Source: Hyphomicrobiales bacterium
GTDB taxonomy: Bacteria > Pseudomonadota > Alphaproteobacteria > Rhizobiales > JALURZ01
Length of the DNA stretch: 6,547 nt
Assembly (NCBI GenBank): GCA_027058735.1
Contig: JALURZ010000209.1
Span: 1-6,547, forward strand
Direction: 5' to 3'
The notes beneath the pieces were generated by a model. That model was given only the letters and a program-made list of their open reading frames with translations. It was not told the DNA's origin and ran no database searches. Numbering within the stretch: the first letter of the stretch is position 1; each line of letters begins with the position of its first letter. Below, piece after piece: positions 1 through 5,593 of this stretch. The position numbers and the translations under genes are program-made.

Positions 1-417
1 GCGCCGCGCGGGGTCACCACAATCGGGTCCGGCGAGATTGCGCAGATCGTGGGCCGCGCGCCGGCATGCGCCAGTTATATTGTGATGACCCACTGCCACC
101 GGCTCGATGAGGACATTTGCGCGGCCGTGCTGGCCCGGGGCGATGCGGCCTATCTCGGGCTGATCGGCTCGAAAACCAAACGCGCACGGTTTGAACACCG
201 GCTGGCGGCGAGAGGGGTGAGCCGTGCGCGCCTGCGCGACATGCACTGCCCGATCGGCATTCCGGGCCTGACCAGCAAGACCCCCGAAGCCATCGCCGCC
301 TCGGTCGCGGCCGATTTGCTGTTGCGCATGGAAGCGGCGCGGGACAGTTTGACAAAACAGACGAAGAAGGATGGTGATGAGCAAGGCAAACCCCTCGCAC
401 ATGCGCAGGGCGGTTGA
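1..417 (+). CDS. xdhC: Xanthine dehydrogenase accessory protein XdhC, C-terminal part (5' truncated)
   Basis: The reading frame is open from the first base of the window and ends at TGA 415-417, giving 138 visible residues. XdhC family members are usually about 280-320 residues, so roughly the C-terminal half is present and the true start lies upstream. The visible part matches the Rossmann-like XdhC C-terminal domain: a strand ending in VMTHCH (fragment residues 28-33), an acidic LDED, then the hallmark YLGLIGSKTKRARF (51-64), and near the end a PIG...SKTPEAIAASVAADLL stretch. Known role of the family: XdhC binds molybdenum cofactor and helps insert its sulfurated form into xanthine dehydrogenase; it is not part of the finished enzyme. 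The xdhA/xdhB structural genes would be expected just upstream, which is inference. The last 41 bp overlap guaD in another frame, suggesting translational coupling. The GTG at 49 is internal and is not a start. Confidence 0.92.
   Translation, partial: APRGVTTIGSGEIAQIVGRAPACASYIVMTHCHRLDEDICAAVLARGDAAYLGLIGSKTKRARFEHRLAARGVSRARLRDMHCPIGIPGLTSKTPEAIAASVAADLLLRMEAARDSLTKQTKKDGDEQGKPLAHAQGG
363..370 (+). promoter_or_regulatory. Ribosome binding site deciding the guaD start
   Basis: The purine-rich GAAGAAGG lies inside the end of xdhC. It directly abuts the ATG at 371 (no spacing) but sits 6 nt before the ATG at 377. The second ATG is therefore the better start, shortening the protein by two residues (Met-Val). 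Confidence 0.55.
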
Positions 418-853
418 ACTTTCCCGCACGCATATGAAAGCCGGAAAGGGCGGGCCTTTCGGCGCGCTCATCGTGCGCGGCGGCGAGATTATCTCCGAAG
501 GCCACAACAAGGTGACCTCGGCCAATGACCCGACCGCGCACGCCGAGGTCGTGGCCATCCGCGAAGCCTGCCGCAAGCTGGGCGACTTTTCGCTGGCGGG
601 CTGTGAAATCTACACCAGTTGCGAGCCGTGCCCCATGTGCCTTGCCGCGATTTATTGGGCGCGGCTGGAGGCGATCTACTTCGCAAACGATCGCAGCGCC
701 GCCGCGCGCATTGGCTTTGATGACGATCATATCTATCGCGAAATCGGGCTGGATCCGGGCGAGCGGAGCATCCCGGTCATTCAGATGGCCTGCAGCGAGG
801 CGGCCGCCGTGTTCGATGAATGGGCCAACATGCCCGACAAGGTGGCGTACTGA
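377..853 (+). CDS. guaD: Guanine deaminase (cytidine-deaminase fold, GuaD type)
   Basis: The 158-residue protein is predicted to hydrolyse guanine to xanthine and ammonia in the cytoplasm, feeding xanthine dehydrogenase. It carries the zinc-deaminase signature: HAE at 55-57 (His55 zinc ligand, Glu57 proton shuttle) and PCPMC at 84-88 (Cys85 and Cys88 zinc ligands). It is unlike the larger amidohydrolase-type guanine deaminases. What separates it from TadA or cytosine deaminase is the wider resemblance to Bacillus subtilis GuaD as I recall it: the TSCEPCPMC-AIYWAR block (80-96), GFDD..IY.EI after it, and a C-terminal tail ending in an aromatic Tyr158. In the B. subtilis enzyme the C-terminal tail with a Tyr closes over the active site of a domain-swapped dimer. 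Start ATG 377 is chosen over ATG 371 because of ribosome-binding-site spacing. The gene overlaps xdhC by 41 bp and sits 40 bp before the transporter genes. A less specific nucleoside deaminase remains possible. Confidence 0.88.
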   Translation: MSKANPSHMRRAVELSRTHMKAGKGGPFGALIVRGGEIISEGHNKVTSANDPTAHAEVVAIREACRKLGDFSLAGCEIYTSCEPCPMCLAAIYWARLEAIYFANDRSAAARIGFDDDHIYREIGLDPGERSIPVIQMACSEAAAVFDEWANMPDKVAY

Positions 854-865
854 AACTCGAACAGG

Positions 866-882
866 GCCCCGCGCGCCGGGGC
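866..882 (+). promoter_or_regulatory. GC hairpin between guaD and the ABC transporter genes
   Basis: A perfect 6-bp inverted repeat, GCCCCG (866-871) and CGGGGC (877-882), encloses a 5-nt loop CGCGC. It begins 12 nt after the guaD stop and ends exactly where the ribosome binding site of the next gene starts. It has no following T-run, so it is not a standard intrinsic terminator. Its place suggests an RNA structure that could limit ribosome access to the TTG start or mark an mRNA processing/stability boundary. The structure is seen; the role is inference, and a chance hairpin in GC-rich DNA cannot be excluded. Confidence 0.4.
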
Positions 883-889
883 AGGGGGG
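883..889 (+). promoter_or_regulatory. Ribosome binding site for the TTG-started ATPase gene
   Basis: AGGGGGG lies 4 nt before the TTG at 894. No ATG or GTG occurs in this frame between the guaD stop and the conserved start of the ATPase domain, so this site and the TTG together fix the start. The 8-mer CAGGGGGG (882-889) recurs exactly at 2404-2411 before the first permease gene. Confidence 0.6.
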
Positions 890-893
890 AACG

Positions 894-2429
894 TTGGCAG
901 ACAGACAAACGCCACAGCTCGAGTTGAGCGGTATCACCAAGGCCTATCCGGGCACGCTGGCCAATGACAATGTGGATCTGACGGTTCTGCCCGGCGAGAT
1001 TCATGCCCTGCTGGGCGAAAACGGGGCGGGCAAGAGCACCCTGGTCAAGATCATCTACGGCGTCGTCAAGGCGGATGCCGGTGAAATGCGCTGGCTCGGC
1101 GATCGCGTCACGGTCAACAACCCCAGCGAAGCCCGCGCGCTGGGCATCGGCATGGTGTTTCAGCATTTCAATCTGTTCGAGACGCTGACGGTGGCCGAAA
1201 ACATATCGCTCGGGCTCGACGAGCCCCACGACATCAAAACCCTGTCGGGGGAAATCATAACCATTTCGGAGCGCTACGGTTTGCCGCTCAATCCGGCCCG
1301 CCATGTTCATGCCCTGTCTGTCGCCGAGCGCCAGCGCGTGGAGATCATCCGCTGTCTGGTGCAAAACCCGAAACTGCTGATCATGGACGAACCCACATCG
1401 GTGCTGACGCCGCAGGAGGTGGACAGCCTGTTTGGCACCTTGCGCCAACTCTCGAAGGAGGGGTGCAGCATTTTGTACATTTCCCACAAGCTCGATGAAA
1501 TCCAGTCGCTGTGCGATGCCGCGACCGTGTTGCGCATGGGCAAGGTGACGGCCCGTTGCACGCCGGCCAGGGAGACGCCGCGCTCACTGGCCGAAATGAT
1601 GATCGGCTCCGCGTTGCCCACATGCAAACGCGCTTCCAGGGCCGGAAAATCCGAGACCGTGTTTTCGCTGAACGGCCTGAGCATGGTTTCCAGCGATCCC
1701 CACGGCACCGACCTGAAGGACATCACGCTGGAACTGGGCAGGGGCGAGATCGTCGCCATTGCCGGGGTCACGGGCAATGGCCAGAAGGAATTCCTGTGCG
1801 CGCTGAACGGCGAACAGGCCACCGCGGATGCCCGTATGATCGAGATGCTGGGCGAACCGATCGGCAAGCTTGGCCCGAAGGACCGCCGCATGCGCGGGAT
1901 GGCGTTCGTGCCGGAGGAACGTCTGGGGCGCGGCGCGGTGCCGGAAATGTCACTGGCGATGAACGCGCTGCTGACCGGGTATCTCAGGAATCTCGTGCGG
2001 CGGGGATTCACCCGGACCGGCCATATTCGCTCCTTCGCGCGTGACATTCGCGAAGCGTTCAAGGTGAAGGCGCCGGACATTGATGTCGAAGCAAAAAGCC
2101 TGTCGGGGGGCAATCTGCAGAAATTCATCATCGGCCGCGAAATCATGCTCGATCCCAAGGTTCTGGTGCTCGGTTTTCCCACATGGGGTGTCGATGTGGG
2201 CGCGGCGGCGGCGATTCACCAGGCGATCATCGATCTGGCGGCGCGGGGCACCGCCATTCTGATCGTGTCGGAAGATCTCGATGAGCTGTTTGAAATCTGC
2301 GACCGCATCGCGGTCATCGCCGAAGGGCGGCTGTCGCCGTCCAAATCCACCCGCACCACCAATATCGAGGAAGTGGGCATGTGGATGAGCGGCGCGTTTG
2401 AAACAGGGGGGCATGCCCATGCGTCTTAA
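894..2429 (+). CDS. ABC transporter ATP-binding protein with two NBDs (BMP/purine-nucleoside importer family)
   Basis: This 511-residue cytoplasmic protein powers import through the two permeases encoded next. It has two fused ABC domains, as usual for this family (roughly 500-530 residues). NBD1: Walker A GENGAGKST (41-49), Q-loop Gln90, signature LSVAERQ (141-147), Walker B LLIMDEP with Asp165 and Glu166, H-loop His198. NBD2: degenerate Walker A GVTGNGQKE (291-299; Gln297 where Lys is expected), canonical signature LSGGNLQ (403-409), a Walker B region reading VLVLGFP (423-429) without the usual Asp-Glu, and Glu460 at the H-loop position. A degenerate NBD2 is normal in related sugar and nucleoside importers and implies one catalytic ATP site (NBD1 Walker motifs with NBD2 LSGGN). 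The Ala144 in the first signature, where I expect Gly, is less usual. Start is TTG 894, the only start codon in frame after guaD that leaves the first beta strands whole. The 3' end overlaps the first permease gene by 11 bp. Confidence 0.9.
   Translation: MADRQTPQLELSGITKAYPGTLANDNVDLTVLPGEIHALLGENGAGKSTLVKIIYGVVKADAGEMRWLGDRVTVNNPSEARALGIGMVFQHFNLFETLTVAENISLGLDEPHDIKTLSGEIITISERYGLPLNPARHVHALSVAERQRVEIIRCLVQNPKLLIMDEPTSVLTPQEVDSLFGTLRQLSKEGCSILYISHKLDEIQSLCDAATVLRMGKVTARCTPARETPRSLAEMMIGSALPTCKRASRAGKSETVFSLNGLSMVSSDPHGTDLKDITLELGRGEIVAIAGVTGNGQKEFLCALNGEQATADARMIEMLGEPIGKLGPKDRRMRGMAFVPEERLGRGAVPEMSLAMNALLTGYLRNLVRRGFTRTGHIRSFARDIREAFKVKAPDIDVEAKSLSGGNLQKFIIGREIMLDPKVLVLGFPTWGVDVGAAAAIHQAIIDLAARGTAILIVSEDLDELFEICDRIAVIAEGRLSPSKSTRTTNIEEVGMWMSGAFETGGHAHAS
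2405..2411 (+). promoter_or_regulatory. Ribosome binding site deciding the first permease start
   Basis: AGGGGGG lies within the last codons of the ATPase gene. It sits 1 nt before ATG 2413 but 7 nt before ATG 2419, favouring the latter. A TTG at 2398 in the same frame lies upstream of this site and is an unlikely start. Confidence 0.55.
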
Positions 2430-3501
2430 GCTGGAACCGCGCCCGGTCGCCTCGAAATGGATGGGTTACGCCTCCCCGCTGATCGCCGCCGGGCTGACCG
2501 TCATCGCGGCGTTCATCCTGTTTGGCGCATTGGGCAAGAATCCGCTCCTTGCCCTGTACACCTTTGCCATCCAGCCGCTGACCTCGCTTTACGGTCTGGC
2601 GGAACTCGCCATCAAGGCGACGCCCTTGGTGCTGTGCGCGCTCGGCCTGTCGGTGGGGTTTCGCGGCAATGTCTGGAACATCGGCGCGGAAGGGCAGCTG
2701 ACCGTGGGGGCGATATGCGGCGGCGGCGTCGCGCTGTGGGCGTTCGGCAATGAAGGCTGGTGGCTACTGCCCGCCATGATTGTCGCCGGCGCGCTCGGCG
2801 GCATGGCCTATGGCGCCATTCCGGCCGTGCTGAAAAACCGGTTCAACGCCAATGAAATCCTGACCAGCCTGATGCTGACCTATGTGTCCATCCAGTTTCT
2901 CGGCTATCTGGTGACCGGCCCGTGGCGCGATCCCGAAGGCTTTAATTTTCCCCAGACCCGTCTGTTTGACACCGAATACGGCAGTTTGCCGATCCTGCTG
3001 GAGGGCACCCGGCTTCATGCCGGCGTCTTTCTGGCCGTTGCCGCGGTTATCGTCATCTGGGTCTTGATGTCGCGTACCTTCACCGGCTTTCAGATCGAGG
3101 TGGGCGGCCAGGCGCCCCATGCGGCCGCCTATGCGGGCTACAGCCAGAAGCGCGTGGTCTTGCTGAGCTTTCTCATCGGCGGCGGGCTGGCGGGTCTGGC
3201 GGGTCTGTCGGAAGTGGCCGGGTCCATCGGACAGTTGCAGCCGGTCATTTCGCCGGGCTACGGGTTCGCCGCGATCATTGTCGCGTTTCTCGGCCGGCTG
3301 CATCCTCTGGGGGTCCTGTTCGCGAGCCTGTTGATGTCGCTGATGTATATCGGCGGCGAGTCGCTGCAGATGAACCTCAATCTGCCGCTCGCCGTTACCG
3401 GTGTGTTTCAGGGGCTGCTGCTGTTTTTCGTATTGGGATCCGATGTGCTGATCCGCTATCGCATCACTCTGGGATCCGGGCGCAGGGAGGCGCAGGTCTG
3501 A
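2419..3501 (+). CDS. ABC transporter permease (BMP/nucleoside family, NupB-like subunit)
   Basis: The 360-residue inner-membrane protein is one half of the translocation channel. It is strongly hydrophobic, with about ten likely membrane segments: the first near residues 18-38 after a short basic N-terminus, later ones near 60-80, 95-135, 145-165, 200-218, 246-266, 283-312 and 322-342. Family motifs of the branched-chain/BPD_transp_2 permease group are visible: FRGNVWNIGAEGQ (81-93) and NEILTSLML (145-153), which correspond to the conserved NIG.EGQ and NEV...LML blocks of the longer permease in purine nucleoside importers. An interior loop with GGQAPHAAAYAG (229-240) probably contacts the ATPase. 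ATG 2419 is preferred to ATG 2413 from ribosome-binding-site spacing. The gene overlaps the ATPase gene at its start, and its TGA shares one base with the next ATG (TGATG at 3499-3503), so the three genes are likely translationally coupled. The transported compound cannot be read from the permease itself. Confidence 0.9.
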   Translation: MRLKLEPRPVASKWMGYASPLIAAGLTVIAAFILFGALGKNPLLALYTFAIQPLTSLYGLAELAIKATPLVLCALGLSVGFRGNVWNIGAEGQLTVGAICGGGVALWAFGNEGWWLLPAMIVAGALGGMAYGAIPAVLKNRFNANEILTSLMLTYVSIQFLGYLVTGPWRDPEGFNFPQTRLFDTEYGSLPILLEGTRLHAGVFLAVAAVIVIWVLMSRTFTGFQIEVGGQAPHAAAYAGYSQKRVVLLSFLIGGGLAGLAGLSEVAGSIGQLQPVISPGYGFAAIIVAFLGRLHPLGVLFASLLMSLMYIGGESLQMNLNLPLAVTGVFQGLLLFFVLGSDVLIRYRITLGSGRREAQV

Positions 3502-4430
3502 TGGATGGTATCGACACCGCTGTTGCCATTGCGGCCGGCACGATGCGCGCGGGCACGCCGCTTGTGCTGGCCGCCCTGGGGGAACTGATCACCGAGAAAT
3601 CCGGCGTTCTCAATCTCGGCATCGAAGGCATGATGCTGGTGGGCGCGGTTTCCGGCTTTATCGTCACCGTGTTGACCGGCAGCGTTTATCTGGGCGTCTG
3701 CGCGGCCATAATCGCGGGCATGCTGATGTCGCTGATATTCGGCGTTCTCACATTGTCGATGATGACAAATCAGGTCGCAAGCGGCCTGGCGCTGACCATT
3801 TTCGGTGTCGGCCTCAGCGCCTTCATGGGCATCAACTATGTGGGCACGCCGATTGCCGGCCTGAAGCCAATCGCCATTCCGGTTTTGAGCGACGTTCCCG
3901 TTATCGGCCCCGTCCTGTTCAATCAGGACCTGCTGGTTTACGCCTCCTATCTGCTGTTTTTCGCCATTGCCTGGTTTCTCTACAGGACGCGCTGGGGCCT
4001 GATCCTTCGCGCGGTCGGCGAGACCCACGATGCGGCCCACGCAATCGGCCATCCGGTTATTCTGATCCGCTATCTGGCGGTCATGTTCGGTGGCGCCATG
4101 GCGGGCCTGTCGGGCGCTTATCTGTCTCTCGTCTACACGCCGCAATGGGCCGAAAACATGTCGGCGGGGCGCGGCTGGATCGCGCTGGCGCTGGTGGTCT
4201 TCGCCACCTGGCGCCCGGGCCGCGTGCTGCTCGGGGCGTATCTTTTCGGCGGCATCACGATATTGAGCCTGCACGTCCAGGCGCTGGGCTACAATGTGTC
4301 CTCGCATCTGATCGCAACCCTGCCCTATCTGGCGACGATTGTGGTTCTGGTCATCATTTCGAGGGACATAACCAAGATCAAACTCAATGCGCCGGCATCT
4401 CTCGGGCGGCCCTTCCACCCGACGTTGTGA
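3501..4430 (+). CDS. ABC transporter permease (BMP/nucleoside family, NupC-like subunit)
   Basis: The 309-residue inner-membrane protein is the second channel half, pairing with the 360-residue permease. It shows the marks of the shorter permease in this family: LGELITEKSGVLNLGIEGMM (26-45), NQVASGLALTIFG (90-102), the cytoplasmic coupling loop RAVGETHDAAHAIGH (170-184), and GRGWIALALVVFATWRPG (223-240). Hydrophobic segments fall near residues 14-30, 42-60, 64-85, 93-112, 145-162, 189-212, 226-254 and 268-287. The start ATG at 3501 overlaps the preceding stop by one base; a GGGAGG lies about 10 nt upstream. The usual pairing of one longer and one shorter permease matches two-permease importers of purine nucleosides such as Nup systems. 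The binding-protein gene follows after 27 bp with no terminator between. Confidence 0.9.
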   Translation: MDGIDTAVAIAAGTMRAGTPLVLAALGELITEKSGVLNLGIEGMMLVGAVSGFIVTVLTGSVYLGVCAAIIAGMLMSLIFGVLTLSMMTNQVASGLALTIFGVGLSAFMGINYVGTPIAGLKPIAIPVLSDVPVIGPVLFNQDLLVYASYLLFFAIAWFLYRTRWGLILRAVGETHDAAHAIGHPVILIRYLAVMFGGAMAGLSGAYLSLVYTPQWAENMSAGRGWIALALVVFATWRPGRVLLGAYLFGGITILSLHVQALGYNVSSHLIATLPYLATIVVLVIISRDITKIKLNAPASLGRPFHPTL

Positions 4431-4457
4431 AGGCGGACACAAAGGGCGGGCGCGACA

Positions 4458-5552
4458 ATGACAGGGATGATAAACCGGTTTGCCAAACGGCTTGCGGCGG
4501 GTCTGGCAGCACTTTGCGCCGCCGCCGTTCCGGCCCTGCCGGCGGGCGGCCAGCCGCTCAAGGTGGGCTTTGTCTATGTCACCCCGGTGGGAGACGCCGG
4601 GTGGACCTATCAGCACGACCTTGGCCGGCGCGCGGTGGAACAGGCATTCGGCCGGAAGGTCGAGACGACGGCTGTGGAAAGCGTGGCCGAAGGCGCGGAC
4701 GCGGCCCGGGTGATCCGCGAACTGGCGGCCAGCGGCAACAGGATCATTTTCACCACCTCGTTCGGCTACATGAACCCGACCATCGCGGTTGCCCGGAATT
4801 TCCCCGCGGTTGCGTTCGAGCATGCCAGCGGCTACAAGCGCTCGAAAAATGTATCCACCTATCTTGGGCGCTTTTACGAGGGCCGCTACCTGACCGGACT
4901 GGTGGCCGGCAAGATGTCGAAATCCGGCATTGTCGGATATGTCGCCGCGTTTCCCATTCCCGAAGTGGTGCGCGGCATCAATGCGTTCACGCTCGGATTG
5001 CGCGCGGTCAACCCAAAAGCGCAGGTGCGCGTGATCTGGACCTCGTCGTGGTATGACCCCGGCAAGGAGCGCGAGGCGGCCGAAGCGCTGATCGCGCAAG
5101 GGGCGGACATATTGACCCAGCACACCGATTCCACCGCCGTCGTGCAGGCCGCGGAAGATCGCGGCGTCTACGCCATCGGCTATCACTCCGACATGTCTAA
5201 ATACGGTCCGCGCGCGCAGCTCACGGCCTCAACCCACAACTGGGCAAACTATTACATAAAACGGGTCCGGCAGGTCATTGATAAGACATGGCGTTCAACC
5301 GATACATGGGGGGGAATAGGTGAGGGCATGGTGGCGCTGGCGCCGTTTGGCGATGCGGTGCCCGAGACGGTGCGGAGGCTGGTGCGGGAAAAAACCGCGG
5401 CGATCGCCGAAGGCCGCCTGCATCCGTTCACCGGCCCGGTGCGCGACAACAACGCGGTTGTGCGCATCGCGGCGGGCGAGACCCTGAGCGACGCGCAATT
5501 GCTGAAAATCGACTGGCTGGTGCAAGGGGTAACCGGCACGCTGCCAAGGTAG
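4458..5552 (+). CDS. BMP-family periplasmic substrate-binding protein of the ABC importer
   Basis: The 364-residue precursor should capture the substrate in the periplasm and deliver it to the two permeases. The N-terminus has a basic segment then a hydrophobic Ala/Leu run and a probable signal peptidase I site around ALPAGG (26-31). The only cysteine there (Cys20, in LAALC) does not fit a lipobox, so a soluble periplasmic protein is more likely than a lipoprotein, unlike PnrA/TmpC of spirochaetes. The mature part is a BMP/PnrA-like fold: VGFVYVTPVGDAGWTYQHD (36-54), TTSFGYMNP (99-107), NVSTYLGRFYEGRYLTG (131-147), IVGYVAAFPIPEV (158-170), QHTDSTAVVQ (221-230), GYHSDMS (241-247). Members of this family bind purine nucleosides between aromatic side chains; aromatic candidates here are Trp49, Phe103, Trp194 and Trp198. 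The PVGDAGWTYQHD subgroup often lies beside purine catabolic genes as I recall, so a purine base or nucleoside is the best guess. GGCGGG 7 nt upstream of ATG 4458 is a weak ribosome binding site; ATG 4467 is an alternative. Confidence 0.88.
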   Translation: MTGMINRFAKRLAAGLAALCAAAVPALPAGGQPLKVGFVYVTPVGDAGWTYQHDLGRRAVEQAFGRKVETTAVESVAEGADAARVIRELAASGNRIIFTTSFGYMNPTIAVARNFPAVAFEHASGYKRSKNVSTYLGRFYEGRYLTGLVAGKMSKSGIVGYVAAFPIPEVVRGINAFTLGLRAVNPKAQVRVIWTSSWYDPGKEREAAEALIAQGADILTQHTDSTAVVQAAEDRGVYAIGYHSDMSKYGPRAQLTASTHNWANYYIKRVRQVIDKTWRSTDTWGGIGEGMVALAPFGDAVPETVRRLVREKTAAIAEGRLHPFTGPVRDNNAVVRIAAGETLSDAQLLKIDWLVQGVTGTLPR

Positions 5553-5581
5553 CGTTTTGAACGGACCCGAAAACCCGCCGC

Positions 5582-5587
5582 AGGAGG
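5582..5587 (+). promoter_or_regulatory. Consensus ribosome binding site of puuD
   Basis: AGGAGG lies 6 nt before ATG 5594. It settles the start and is closer to consensus than the sites of the transporter genes, hinting that puuD may be translated more efficiently than its neighbours. Confidence 0.75.
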
Positions 5588-5593
5588 CTGAAC

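Noticed and set aside
14..940. Minus-strand open frame of about 308 codons opposite xdhC and guaD.
   Set aside because: It has no domain, a Pro/Arg/Ser-rich low-complexity end, and lies fully opposite two genes with clear motifs.
2398..2418. Earlier start for the first permease at TTG 2398 or ATG 2413.
   Set aside because: TTG 2398 lies upstream of the AGGGGGG site and ATG 2413 is only 1 nt from it; ATG 2419 has proper spacing.
3187..3204. Two tandem copies of the 9-mer CTGGCGGGT within the first permease gene.
   Set aside because: It encodes a Gly/Ala/Leu membrane segment (GGLAGLAGL) typical of the family, so protein constraint explains it.
4502..4520. Possible lipoprotein signal in the binding protein because of Cys20.
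   Set aside because: The residues before the cysteine (LAAL) do not fit the lipobox, which needs a small residue directly before Cys; a signal peptidase I site further on fits better.
4145..5056. Plus-strand open frame of about 303 codons bridging the second permease and the binding-protein gene.
   Set aside because: It is out of frame with both real genes, Arg/Gly-rich, and has no motif.
3456..5186. Very long open frame on the minus strand (about 576 codons) opposite the second permease and the binding-protein gene.
   Set aside because: The translation is rich in Arg, Gly, His, Gln and Asp, low in hydrophobic order and has no recognisable domain. It is the expected shadow of GC-rich codon use in the two well-supported genes on the plus strand.
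5553..5563. Small inverted repeat CGTT-TTG-AACG right after the binding-protein stop.
   Set aside because: The stem is only 4 bp, with no T-run after it, so it is too weak to call a terminator or regulatory site.
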